Shown: in pieces, positions 15,881 to 24,674 of the stretch
Layout of the letters: each line of letters opens with the position of its first letter
Numbering within the stretch: position 1 is the stretch's first letter
From: UBA6019 sp035535055
GTDB taxonomy: Bacteria > Chloroflexota > Dormibacteria > Dormibacterales > Dormibacteraceae
Direction: 5' to 3'
Assembly (NCBI GenBank): GCA_035535055.1
Contig: DATLQT010000082.1
Span: 1 to 25,264 of the forward strand
Length of the DNA: 25,264 bases
Translations under genes and position numbers: made by a program
Notes under the pieces: generated by a model
The model's input: the letters and a program-made list of their open reading frames with translations, nothing else
Database searches by the model: none
Told to the model about the DNA's origin: nothing

Positions 15881-18800
15881 CGGTCGAAGCAACCCGCCTC
15901 CGCCCGGGCCCGGCCGCCGAGGCCTGGCTCGACGCCAGGGTAGCCGAGCTGAAGGGCGCCGATGCGCTGGCGCCGTTGACGGTCGTCGTGCCCAGCCACT
16001 ACGCCGCTCTCACCCTCCGGCGCCGGCTCGCCGCGGGCGGCTACGCCAATGTCCGGCACGTGATCCTGGCGCGGGTCGCGGAGTCGATCGGCGGCCCCGC
16101 GCTCGCCGCCATGGGCAGGAGTCCGCTCACCTCGGTGACCGAGGAGGCGGCCATCCGCGCCGCCCTCCGCCAGGCCGGAGGGATCGGCCCCCAGACGGAG
16201 CATCGTGCCGTCGTGACCACTCTGCAGGGACTCTTCCGGGACCTCGGGGCGACGCGCCTCGACGCGGCGGATCGCGACCGGCTGGCCGGCGGCGGGGAGC
16301 TGGCCAGAATCGCGATCGGCGCCTACGAGCACTATCGAGAGCTGCTCCGATCGGCGGCCCTCTACGACTCGACCGACGTCATCGAATCCGCGACCGCCAT
16401 GCTCGCCGAAGACGGGCCGGATGCCATCGCCGAATGGGGCCCGCTCTGCGTCTACCTTCCCCACCGGCTCTCCTCGGCCGACCTGGCCCTGCTCGCCGCG
16501 GCGGGGAACCGCTCTCGCGTCGTGCTCGGTGTGCCCGACCTGGGCGACGTGGAGGCCGACGCCGGGCCGCGGCGGTGGCTGCATGCGCTCGGCATCGACT
16601 GGGGCTCCCTGCCGGCTCCCGGCGAGGCTGCACCGACGGTTCCCGCGAGTGCCAGGGTGCTGATCGCGCCGGACGCCGGCGAGGAGGTTCGGGCGGCGGT
16701 GCGGATGCTGCTCGCCGACCTCGACGCCGGCCGGGTGCCGCTTCATCGCACCGCCATTGTCTACCGCAACCCCGAGCCCTACCAGCAGCTGGTCCGGGAG
16801 ACGCTCGACGCGGCCGGCCTGCCCTGGGCCGGGCTGGGCGGGCGGTCGATCGCCGAGAGCTTTGCGGGCCGCGGGCTGCTCGGGTTGCTCCACCTCCGAG
16901 GAAAGGACTTCTCGAGGTCCGCCGTGATCAACTGGCTCTCCTCGATGCCTCACGGGGGAAGCGGGCCGTCGCTCGCCCAGTGGGACCGGCTGAGCCGGGA
17001 GGCGGGGGTGGTGCGCGAGGTCCGGCAGTGGCAGGACCGCCTGAAGCTGGAGGCGGACCGCAAGCAGAAGCGGCTCGACGGCCTGATCGCCGAGGACGAC
17101 GACTCCTCGCTGCCGCTCCGGGGCTACTTGCAGTCGGAGATCTCGGCCTCAGGCCAGATGACTTCGCGGATCCAGGAGATGGCCCGGGTCACCCGCGCGC
17201 CCGACGACGCGAGGTGGCCGGCCCTGGCGGAGTGGGCGCGCGGGCTTCTCAAGAGCCACGTTCACAACCCGCGCTGGGGCGCCGCCGAGCTGGAGGCGTC
17301 GCAGCTGGTCGAGGAGACGATCGATTCGCTGGCCGCGGCCGCCGAGCTGGACGAACAGGTGGGCGTCGACCGGTTCGTCGAGACGCTGGAAGAGGCGCTC
17401 CGCGCGCGCCGCCGGCCCCAAGGTCGCCTCGGCCAGGGCGTGGCGACCGGGCCGATTTCGGCCACCGCCGGGATGCGCTTCGACCGCGTCTACCTGCTCG
17501 GGATGACCGAGCGCGCGTACCCGGCTCCGCCGCCGGTCGACCCGATCTTCCCCTGGGACTCCGGCGCCGACCCGCTCGCGCGGCTGGAGCGCCGGCTGGC
17601 GGAAGAACGGCTCGACTACCGGGCGGCGCTCGCCGCCAGCGGCGCGGTGATCCTCTGCTTTCCCACCCACGACACCGAGCAGCGGCCCGCCTATCCGGCC
17701 CGCTGGCTGCTCGAGGCGGTGGCCGCGCTGGGCGGGGACAGAATCGGGCCCAAGGCGCTCCGCGAGCTGGCGCCCGACGCGCAGGCGCGGCCCTGGCTCA
17801 CAAGCCTCGTCAGCACCGAGGCGGCGCTTCGGCACGCCCCGGCCTTCCTGAACCTTGCCGAGAGGCGCGTGGCCGAGGCCCGCGCGATCACGGTCGCCGG
17901 TGGAAGCCTGGCCGCCTCCGGCCTGGGACGCCGCGAGGACCTTCCCCTGGGACGCGGACTGAAAGCGGCCGCCGCGCGCGCCTCGAGCGCCTTCACCGAG
18001 TTCGACGGCAACCTGGTAGAGGTCGCGCCTCGGATCCAGCGGCTGGCCGGCGGCCTGGCCGGAAGCACGCTGCCGATCAGCGCCAGCGGCGTGGAGACCT
18101 GGGCGGGCTGCCCGTTCCACTATTTCCTGGGCCGCGTCATCGACGTCGAGCCGACCGAGCGCCCTGAGGACGAGGAGTCCTGGACGATCAGCGCCCTCGA
18201 CCGAGGCTCACTGATCCATGCGATCCTCGAGGAATTCTTCCGGGAACTGTCCGCCAGCGGCCGGCCGGCGCCCGGCGAGCTGTACACAGAAACCGATCGG
18301 GAGTTGCTCCAGACGATCGCCTCAAAGCGCTTCCGGGTGGTCGAAGAGCTCGGCCAGACCGGCTACCGGCTCGCCTGGCAGAACACTCAGTCGGCGATCC
18401 TGCTCGACCTCGAGACGCTGCTCGAGCGCGACCAGCAATTCCGCGCCGAGAACGCAGTCCGACCGGCCTACTTCGAGCAGAGGTTCGGTTTCGAGGACGG
18501 CTGGCCCGCCGCCGAGGTGGAACTCTCGGGCGGCGTGAAAGTGCTCCTGCGAGGCTTGATCGACCGGGTCGACGTCGGGGACGGGGCGGCTTACGTGACC
18601 GACTACAAGACCGGCGTCGCCTCGCGCGCGAGCGACTTCCAGGAGGACCCGGTGCTGGCCGGCACCAAGGTTCAGCTGGCCGTCTATTCGAACGCGGTGA
18701 GACGAGGGCTGACGTCCCTCGGGAACCCGGTCGGCCGGGTGACGGCCTCCTACTGGTTCATCTCCGCCAAGGGCGGTTTCGCGCGGGTCCAGGTCGATGA

Positions 18801-19038
18801 CGAGGTCGCCTCGGCCACCAGGCTGGCCCAGGTGATGGAGGTGGTCCACGAGGGCCTCAAAACCGGGGCCTTCCCGCAGGTGCCCGGCGAGGAGGGCTTC
18901 ATGCCCGGCCGCCCTTCGTTCGAGAACTGCAAGTTCTGCGAGTACCACCGCGTCTGCCCGATCGGGCGGGACCAGATCCACGATCGCAAGGTGACTTCCC
19001 CGGGCGCCGACCTGCCGTCACGGCTGGTTCTCAGGTGA
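15877..19038 (+). CDS. AddB-like PD-(D/E)XK nuclease with Fe-S cluster motif
   Basis: 1,053 residues, close to AddB size. AddB is the nuclease partner of AddA in the complex that resects double-strand breaks for RecA. The C-terminal nuclease is visible: H781 in RGSLIHAIL, D896 in GLIDRVDV, D909-Y-K911 in TDYKTG. Four cysteines, C745 in CPFHYFL and C1018, C1021 and C1027 in CKFCEYHRVC, match the 4Fe-4S staple around AddB-type nucleases. The N-terminal two thirds has the inactive helicase-like fold; the expected Walker A is not seen (the first strand reads LTVVVPSHYAALTLRRRL). GTG start and TGA end both lie in GTGA overlaps with neighbours. It might alternatively be named a RecB-family nuclease; the pairing with the next gene favours AddB. 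Confidence 0.9.
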   Translation: MTVEATRLRPGPAAEAWLDARVAELKGADALAPLTVVVPSHYAALTLRRRLAAGGYANVRHVILARVAESIGGPALAAMGRSPLTSVTEEAAIRAALRQAGGIGPQTEHRAVVTTLQGLFRDLGATRLDAADRDRLAGGGELARIAIGAYEHYRELLRSAALYDSTDVIESATAMLAEDGPDAIAEWGPLCVYLPHRLSSADLALLAAAGNRSRVVLGVPDLGDVEADAGPRRWLHALGIDWGSLPAPGEAAPTVPASARVLIAPDAGEEVRAAVRMLLADLDAGRVPLHRTAIVYRNPEPYQQLVRETLDAAGLPWAGLGGRSIAESFAGRGLLGLLHLRGKDFSRSAVINWLSSMPHGGSGPSLAQWDRLSREAGVVREVRQWQDRLKLEADRKQKRLDGLIAEDDDSSLPLRGYLQSEISASGQMTSRIQEMARVTRAPDDARWPALAEWARGLLKSHVHNPRWGAAELEASQLVEETIDSLAAAAELDEQVGVDRFVETLEEALRARRRPQGRLGQGVATGPISATAGMRFDRVYLLGMTERAYPAPPPVDPIFPWDSGADPLARLERRLAEERLDYRAALAASGAVILCFPTHDTEQRPAYPARWLLEAVAALGGDRIGPKALRELAPDAQARPWLTSLVSTEAALRHAPAFLNLAERRVAEARAITVAGGSLAASGLGRREDLPLGRGLKAAAARASSAFTEFDGNLVEVAPRIQRLAGGLAGSTLPISASGVETWAGCPFHYFLGRVIDVEPTERPEDEESWTISALDRGSLIHAILEEFFRELSASGRPAPGELYTETDRELLQTIASKRFRVVEELGQTGYRLAWQNTQSAILLDLETLLERDQQFRAENAVRPAYFEQRFGFEDGWPAAEVELSGGVKVLLRGLIDRVDVGDGAAYVTDYKTGVASRASDFQEDPVLAGTKVQLAVYSNAVRRGLTSLGNPVGRVTASYWFISAKGGFARVQVDDEVASATRLAQVMEVVHEGLKTGAFPQVPGEEGFMPGRPSFENCKFCEYHRVCPIGRDQIHDRKVTSPGADLPSRLVLR

Positions 19039-22000
19039 GCGATGCCCGGCCAGCCGACCAGAACAACCGCGACCGGTTGGTCTCGGACTTCGGCGCCACC
19101 TTCTTCGTCGAGGCCGGCGCCGGGACCGGCAAGACGACGACCCTGGTCGACCGGATCGTCGCCCTGGTCGCCGCCGGCGAGCTGGAACCCGCGGGGCTGG
19201 TGGCGATCACCTTCACGGAGGCCGCCGCGGCGGAGCTGCGAGCCCGCGTCCGCGAGGCCCTGGAGGCTCACGGCGAGGCCGTCACCCTGGCCGCCGCCGC
19301 GCACCTCGAGGACGCCTCGATCGACACCATCCACTCCTTCGCCGGGTCACTGCTGCGCACCCATCCGCTGGAGGCGGGCCTGCCGCCCAACTTCGACACC
19401 CTCGACCAGATCGAGCAGGACCTGGAATTCAAGGATCGCTTCCGCGAGTGGTTCGAGAGGGCGGCAACCGTGGACTCCTCCAGCCGTGCGATCAAGAACG
19501 CGCTCCTGCTCGGGCTGACGCCCGACAACATCGAGGGCGCTGCGCGCGCGCTCCACGAGCACTACGACCTGCTCACGAGGGAGACCAACTGGGCGGCGCC
19601 GCCGGCGGGGTCGGCCCTCGATCGCGCAGTCGAGTTCGCCGAGCGGCTTCGGGGCATCGAGGCCTACCGAGGTGAGTGCCAGCAGCCGGAGTCCGACTAC
19701 CTCTATGCCAGGCTCGGCGAGATCGCCTTCTGCGCCGAGCGCCTCGGCCAGGCGGACAGCGAGGGAAAGGCGCTCGTCGCGATGCTCCTGCTGGAGAGGT
19801 TTCCGCGCAACATCGGCAGCAAGGGGAACTGGAATGGGACCAGCCTCGCCCGGCTGCGCGCGGAGCTCTTCGGGGTGTTGGACGAGATGGTCGACCTCCT
19901 CCAGCGGCGCCGGGCGGAGATCCTCAACGCCCTGCTCAAGGCGCTCCGGGACTTCGTCCTCGACTACGCGGACGACCGCCGCCGGCGCGGCGTGGCGACC
20001 TTCCACGACCTGCTCACCTGGGCCCGCGACCTCCTCCGCGACAAAGAGGCGGTGCGTTCGCGCGCGCAGCGGCGGTGGAAGCGCATCTTCATCGACGAGT
20101 TCCAGGACACCGATCCGCTGCAGGCCGAGATCGCCTTCTATCTCTGCGGCGACCCGAACCGCCCGCTGCCGGCTCACTGGCTCGACGTCGAGCTGGTCCC
20201 GGGCAAGCTCTTCTTGGTGGGCGACCCCAAGCAGTCCATCTATCGCTTCCGGCGCGCCGACATCGCCCTCTACCAGAAGATCCAGGAGACGGTGGGCGAG
20301 GAGGTCGCGCTGTTCCAGAACTTCCGCTCGGTGCCAGCCCTGATCGAGTTCGTGAACTACCACTTCGCGAGCGCTATGCGCTTCATCCCCGACGTCCAGC
20401 CCGACTACCACGCGCTGGTCGCCGTCCCGAGCCAGGAGGGTAGCCTCCGCTATTTCGGGAAAGAGATCCAGGGCAGGGTCAGGCAGGACGTGGTCTGGCG
20501 GTCGGAGGCGCTCGACGTGGCCAGGACCTGCCGCGCAATCGTCGACCAGCGCTGGCTGGTCTCGCGCGGCAAGGGCCAGGCGCGGCGGCAAGAGCCGGCC
20601 AGCTGGAAGGACATCTGCGTGCTGATCCCGTCCCGCACCAACCTGCGCAAGCTCGAGAAGGAGTTCGAGGCGTGGGGTGTCCCTTACCGGCTGGAGAGCG
20701 GTGAGCTGATCGTGATGACGCAGGAGGTCCGCGAGCTGATCAGCTGCCTGCGGGCGATCGACGACCCCTCCGACCAGGTCGCGATCGTGGCCGCGCTCCG
20801 CTCCGGCGCCTACGGCTGCAGCGACGTTGACCTGGTCCTCTGGCGCAACCTGGGCGGCCGTTTCAGCTATGAGTCGGCCAATGAAGCCGCGGCCGCCGGG
20901 GGCGCTGAGACGGCGCGCATCCGCCTGGCTCTTGCCGACCTCGCCGAACTCCACGCGCTGCGTCATGACAGGACGGTGCCGGCGCTGGTCGAGCACTTCA
21001 TCGACCGCCGCCTTCTGGTCGCCCAGGGATTCGGGCAGCCGCGTCCGAGGGAGACGTGGCGCCGCTACCGGTACGTGGCCAAGCGGGCACGGGACTTCGC
21101 CGCCACCGGGCGGGCGACGCTGCGCTCCTTCGTCGAGTGGATGGAGGGCCTGGAGCGCGAGCAGTACCGCGACAACGGCATCTCGGCCGCCGAGGAGGAC
21201 GACGAGGCGGTTCGCGTCCTCACCATCCACGGAGCGAAAGGCCTCGAGTTCCCGGTCGTGATCATGACCGGGTGGGGCTCGGGCGGCCGCCCCGAGAAGA
21301 CCGCCGTGCTGGCTGACCGCATCCAGGGGCGGGTTGAGGTCGGACTCCGCGAGAACTGGGCGACGGCGGGGTATCGCCGGGCGGCCGACAGGGAGAAGGA
21401 GGCGCAGCGCGCCGAGACCATCCGTCTCACCTACGTCGCGGCGACCCGGGCCCGCGACCACCTGGTCCTGAGCCTCTGGCGGAAGGAGCGCTACAAGTAC
21501 GTGGCCAGCCCCGATCCCGCCACCCAGGCCGAGGCCTTCGAAGACAGCCTCGACGAGGGGCAGTTGGGCACGCGGATTGACCTCGACGGCCTGGTGTTGC
21601 CTGCATCGCCGCCTTCCCTTTCGGTTCCGTCCTCCTCGCCGGACGCGCACCGCGAGGAGGAGAACGCCTGGCTGGCCGCGCGAGGCCGGCTGGTTGCCGA
21701 GCTGGGCGGCCTCCGGATCACATCGGCCACCGCGCTGGCCCACGAGGCGGACCCGGACCAGGAGCCGGATGACGTCGCCCTGCTCCGCCGCGGCCGGGGC
21801 GGCACCAACTTCGGCCGCGCGGTGCATGCCGTACTCCAGTTGGTGCCGTTGGAGACGTTGGCCGGGCTCGAACCGCTGGCCCGTGCCCAAGCGGCGGCCG
21901 AGGGGATCGCCTCCAAGGCGCCCGCCGTGATCGCGGCCGTGCGGCTGGTTGCCGAATCGGCTCCGGTCCGGGCCGCTGTGGCGGCGCGCCGGCTCTGGCG

Positions 22001-22481
22001 GGAGGTCCCGGTGGGTGGCTCCGATTCCGGCTCCCTGCTGGAGGGGTTCATCGACCTCCTCTACGAGGGCGAGCGCGGGCTGAGGGTCGTCGACTACAAA
22101 ACCGACAACGCCTCCGCCGCTGAGATCGAGAGCCGCTTCCGGCACTACCGGCTCCAGGGCGCCGCCTACGCGCTGCTGCTCCAGCTGGCCACCGGGCAGC
22201 GGGTCGCCGGGGTGGACTTCGTCTTCTCCGCGACGGGCGAGGTTCGCTCGATCGAAGGCGCCGAGCTGGCCGCGCTGGTCGAGGAGGTCCGGGTCCGGTT
22301 AGGCCAGGGACCGGCCGCCGGCGACGAAGAGGACGGCGATGGCACCGGCGGCGACCAGGGTAAGCCGGAAGGCCAGCCGGTCGCGGCCGCCGAGGCCGGC
22401 GGCGGTGACGCCGGCGATCAGCAGCAGGGTGGCGACGAGAGCGACCAGCTGCAGCTCATCCTGGCGCCCCGGCCCGAATAG
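19035..22481 (+). CDS. AddA/RecB-like UvrD-family helicase-nuclease
   Basis: 1,148 residues. Helicase motifs are complete: Walker A AGAGTGKT with K33, motif Ia VAITFTEAAAAELR, motif II FIDEFQD (about 352-358), III VGDPKQSIYRFR, IV QNFRS, V LTIHGAKGLEFPVV, VI YVAATRARDHLVLS. The C-terminal RecB-type nuclease shows GRAVHAVLQ, EGFIDLLY and VVDYKTD (D1020, K1022). It would unwind and cut broken DNA ends together with the AddB-like partner. Starts with GTG in a GTGA overlap. Odd: the last 60 or so residues (Gly/Asp/Gln-rich) are encoded antisense to the prenyltransferase gene. A TAG in the +1 frame at 22300-22302 would end the protein just after the natural domain end, so a one-base indel near 22290 is suspected. 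Confidence 0.92.
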   Translation: MSDARPADQNNRDRLVSDFGATFFVEAGAGTGKTTTLVDRIVALVAAGELEPAGLVAITFTEAAAAELRARVREALEAHGEAVTLAAAAHLEDASIDTIHSFAGSLLRTHPLEAGLPPNFDTLDQIEQDLEFKDRFREWFERAATVDSSSRAIKNALLLGLTPDNIEGAARALHEHYDLLTRETNWAAPPAGSALDRAVEFAERLRGIEAYRGECQQPESDYLYARLGEIAFCAERLGQADSEGKALVAMLLLERFPRNIGSKGNWNGTSLARLRAELFGVLDEMVDLLQRRRAEILNALLKALRDFVLDYADDRRRRGVATFHDLLTWARDLLRDKEAVRSRAQRRWKRIFIDEFQDTDPLQAEIAFYLCGDPNRPLPAHWLDVELVPGKLFLVGDPKQSIYRFRRADIALYQKIQETVGEEVALFQNFRSVPALIEFVNYHFASAMRFIPDVQPDYHALVAVPSQEGSLRYFGKEIQGRVRQDVVWRSEALDVARTCRAIVDQRWLVSRGKGQARRQEPASWKDICVLIPSRTNLRKLEKEFEAWGVPYRLESGELIVMTQEVRELISCLRAIDDPSDQVAIVAALRSGAYGCSDVDLVLWRNLGGRFSYESANEAAAAGGAETARIRLALADLAELHALRHDRTVPALVEHFIDRRLLVAQGFGQPRPRETWRRYRYVAKRARDFAATGRATLRSFVEWMEGLEREQYRDNGISAAEEDDEAVRVLTIHGAKGLEFPVVIMTGWGSGGRPEKTAVLADRIQGRVEVGLRENWATAGYRRAADREKEAQRAETIRLTYVAATRARDHLVLSLWRKERYKYVASPDPATQAEAFEDSLDEGQLGTRIDLDGLVLPASPPSLSVPSSSPDAHREEENAWLAARGRLVAELGGLRITSATALAHEADPDQEPDDVALLRRGRGGTNFGRAVHAVLQLVPLETLAGLEPLARAQAAAEGIASKAPAVIAAVRLVAESAPVRAAVAARRLWREVPVGGSDSGSLLEGFIDLLYEGERGLRVVDYKTDNASAAEIESRFRHYRLQGAAYALLLQLATGQRVAGVDFVFSATGEVRSIEGAELAALVEEVRVRLGQGPAAGDEEDGDGTGGDQGKPEGQPVAAAEAGGGDAGDQQQGGDESDQLQLILAPRPE

Positions 22482-23066
22482 GATCGCCAGCGCCGACCCG
22501 GCCAGCAACGCGGCGGCAATGAGCGTCGAGGCCGTGGTGCCCAGCAGTTGCGGCAGGCCGCGGACGCCCAGCCGGCGCTCCGCCTCAATGTCGGGGAGCG
22601 TCTGGCTAAAGTGCGCGCCGGCGCCGAGGAGGGCCGCGCCGAGGGTCGCCCAGGCTGGCGGCAGGTGGCTCGGGGTGAGGCCGAGGGTAACGAACGCGGG
22701 CACCAATCCGAAGCCGGCGGCGTAAGCGAGGACGCTGGCCGGCGTCGACTTGAGCCAGGCGTTGTAGGCGCTCGCCACGCCCACCGCGAGGAGGTGGACC
22801 GCCCCCGCGGCGAGCCCGTTGGCGAGCGACAGCGGCAGGCAGGCGATCAGCGCGACCACGGCTGCGGTGCGAACGCGTCCGGCCGGCACCTCGCCGGAGA
22901 CGATCGGCTTGTCCCGCCGGCCGGCGCGGCGGTCGAGGGCCTGGTCGAGGTAGTCGTTGGTCCAACCGATGAAGAGCTGCCCGGCCAGCACGGCGGTGAC
23001 CGCCCAGGCGGTGGTCCAGCCGCGCCCGGCGGCGAGCGCCAGGAGGCCGACGGCGATGGTCACCAC
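22299..23066 (-). CDS. UbiA-family prenyltransferase
   Basis: At least 255 residues, eight to nine hydrophobic helices. UbiA enzymes are inner-membrane Mg-dependent transferases that attach polyprenyl chains to aromatic or other acceptors (quinones, haem, lipids). The first Asp-rich motif N37-D38-x-x-D41-x-x-x-D45 is intact in GWTNDYLDQALD; the second appears as DIEAERR. The first GTG in frame is 23066, used here. However, the frame continues upstream with a family-like segment (LLRSAWNLVRCSHPEPVF) to a CTG at 23129 that overlaps the accessory gene stop in CTGA, so the true protein is probably about 276 residues. It is last in the nitrile hydratase operon. The acceptor is unknown; no quinone genes are near. 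Confidence 0.87.
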   Translation of the reverse strand: MVTIAVGLLALAAGRGWTTAWAVTAVLAGQLFIGWTNDYLDQALDRRAGRRDKPIVSGEVPAGRVRTAAVVALIACLPLSLANGLAAGAVHLLAVGVASAYNAWLKSTPASVLAYAAGFGLVPAFVTLGLTPSHLPPAWATLGAALLGAGAHFSQTLPDIEAERRLGVRGLPQLLGTTASTLIAAALLAGSALAILFGPGRQDELQLVALVATLLLIAGVTAAGLGGRDRLAFRLTLVAAGAIAVLFVAGGRSLA

Positions 23067-23125
23067 GAAGACCGGCTCCGGGTGCGAGCAGCGGACGAGG
23101 TTCCAGGCGGAGCGGAGAAGCCCGC

Positions 23126-23434
23126 TCAGAAGACGGGGTCTCTCTCCAGCGATCGGTACTCGTCCGCGCGGCGCTCCAGCTCCTCGACCGAAACCACGCC
23201 CGCCTCCAAGAGCAGCGACTCGAAGGCCGCGAGCCAGCTCTCGTAGTAATCAGCGGGCTCCGACGCGATCTTATCCACCAGCTGGGCTCGGAACGCGTCC
23301 CACGGGTAGGCGCCCTTCTCATTGAGCGCGACCGCCATCCCGAAGACCCGCCCCTCCCAGGGAGCGTTGAAGACCAGCTCGCCATTTCTGCGAGGCACCG
23401 CAGCCTCGCCCTCGAGGTTGTCGAGTTTGCTCAC
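23126..23434 (-). CDS. Nitrile hydratase accessory protein (P14K/activator type)
   Basis: 102 residues, the usual size. These small proteins resemble the N-terminal half of the nitrile hydratase beta subunit and act as self-subunit-swapping chaperones that load cobalt into the alpha subunit. Family features: PRRNGELVFNAPWEGRVFGMA near the start, a central WDAFR, and YYESWLAAFESLL. The beta subunit here shows the parallel pattern (VFHKAWEGRVRAIM and YYEKWLHAVETVL), which supports the assignment. The GTG start overlaps the alpha-subunit stop in GTGA. The stop overlaps a possible CTG start of the prenyltransferase. This completes a beta-alpha-activator operon of the cobalt type. Confidence 0.87.
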   Translation of the reverse strand: MSKLDNLEGEAAVPRRNGELVFNAPWEGRVFGMAVALNEKGAYPWDAFRAQLVDKIASEPADYYESWLAAFESLLLEAGVVSVEELERRADEYRSLERDPVF

Positions 23435-24060
23435 CGCGCCGCCCCTGCCGACACCTGCGGCCGCGCGACGCCGATCATGCAGTCGCGGCTGACGATGGTC
23501 GCCAGCTGCTCCTCGCTCCAGCCCTCGGTGCCCTCGGGCTGCTCCGGAATGACCAGATAGCGGAGGTCGGAGCTGGAGTCCCAGACGTTGACGGCCACTT
23601 CGTCGGGCAGCCGGAGCCCGAACTCCTCCAGCACCGCTCGCGGCTCACTGACCGCGCGGGAACGGTAGGGCGCCGACTTGTACCAGGTCGGCGGCAGCCC
23701 CAGCAGCGCCCACGGGTAGCAGGAGCAGAGGGTGCAGACCACCATGTTGTGGACGCCAGGCCGGTTCTCCAGCACCACCAGCCGGGTGGCGACCGGGTAC
23801 TGGATCCCGAGCTCGGCGACGGCGGCCGGTCCGTCCGCTAGCAGCCGCGCCCGGAAGTCGGGGTCCACCCAGGCGCGGGCGACGACCCGCGCGCCGAGCA
23901 TCGGTCCGATGTCGTGTTCGTAGGAGGAGATGACCCTGTCCACCTCGTCGGCGGTCAGCAGCCCCTTCTCGCGCAGCAGCGACTCCAGGGCCAGGGTCCG
24001 CGCCTCGACGTCGGAGGGCGCCTCCGGGTTGTGACTGTGGTCGTGGTCGTGATCGCTCAA
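23431..24060 (-). CDS. Nitrile hydratase alpha subunit, cobalt type
   Basis: 209 residues. Nitrile hydratase adds water to nitriles to give amides, in the cytoplasm, as an alpha-beta heteromer. The metal claw is present: C109-T-L-C112-S-C114 in VVCTLCSCYPW; threonine at the second position marks the cobalt form (serine in iron forms), and C112 and C114 are the cysteines oxidised to sulfinate and sulfenate in known enzymes. The start is TTG at 24060 within a TTGA overlap with the beta gene stop; the longer frame up to 24591 is noise over the beta gene. The N-terminus is His/Asp-rich (SDHDHDHSH), which might help bind metal during maturation; that is inference. Confidence 0.94.
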   Translation of the reverse strand: MSDHDHDHSHNPEAPSDVEARTLALESLLREKGLLTADEVDRVISSYEHDIGPMLGARVVARAWVDPDFRARLLADGPAAVAELGIQYPVATRLVVLENRPGVHNMVVCTLCSCYPWALLGLPPTWYKSAPYRSRAVSEPRAVLEEFGLRLPDEVAVNVWDSSSDLRYLVIPEQPEGTEGWSEEQLATIVSRDCMIGVARPQVSAGAAR

Positions 24061-24674
24061 GGCTGATCCTCCCGCAGGTAGCTTTCCCAGAGGTCGACGC
24101 AGACTCGGTCGGCCGGGTTGGCGCCCTCGCCCCAGAGCTCGACGGCGCCGAACTCGACCGCGTAACACGGCTCGCAGGGCGCGTCGAACCCGTGGGCGTT
24201 GGAGTCCGGAAGGAGGAAGGGTCCGTTGACAGTGCGCACCGTGCCCCGCCTGCCGCGCGCGTAGCGGGGCAGCCGGGTGTGGCCCTTCGGGTTGAGGTTG
24301 CGGGTGCGGACCCGGTCGCCGGGGCGGAAGCGCGCCTTCACGGTGGGCGGCGGGTCGCGGCGGACGGCGGCCGCCGGAGCCGGGCCGGCGGCGTGCCCGG
24401 AACGGAGCTCCTCCTCGGTCACCACGCCCTTTTCGAGCAGCACCGTCTCGACCGCGTGCAGCCACTTCTCGTAGTAGCTCGCCTCGAGGTAGGTGGCGGC
24501 GGGCATCCGCTCGATCGCGTGGCGGAACTCGTCCAGGTGGTACTGGCGGCCGACAGTCTTCTCCATGATCGCCCGGACCCGTCCCTCCCACGCCTTGTGG
24601 AAGACTGGCTCGTCGGGCTCGGGCTCAACCCGGCCGAAGCCGTGCATACCCCCCATGTCGTGGACGCCGTTCAT
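24057..24674 (-). CDS. Nitrile hydratase beta subunit
   Basis: 205 residues. The N-terminal MNGVHDMGGMHGFG is diagnostic of this subunit. A helical region (about 25-95) matches the accessory protein, and a C-terminal SH3-like barrel follows, with RPGDRVRTRN and a final VCVDLWESYL. The beta subunit packs on alpha and shapes the substrate channel. The ATG at 24674 is chosen because the diagnostic motif begins there; the frame further upstream has no recognisable sequence. No ribosome site precedes it, and a GATAAT hexamer ends only 9 nt before the ATG, so the message may be nearly leaderless. First gene of the operon; its stop overlaps the alpha start (TTGA). Confidence 0.94.
   Translation of the reverse strand: MNGVHDMGGMHGFGRVEPEPDEPVFHKAWEGRVRAIMEKTVGRQYHLDEFRHAIERMPAATYLEASYYEKWLHAVETVLLEKGVVTEEELRSGHAAGPAPAAAVRRDPPPTVKARFRPGDRVRTRNLNPKGHTRLPRYARGRRGTVRTVNGPFLLPDSNAHGFDAPCEPCYAVEFGAVELWGEGANPADRVCVDLWESYLREDQP

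Noticed and set aside
19347..22145. 932-codon minus-strand open frame
   Set aside because: Antisense shadow of the AddA-like gene, which has every helicase motif on the plus strand.
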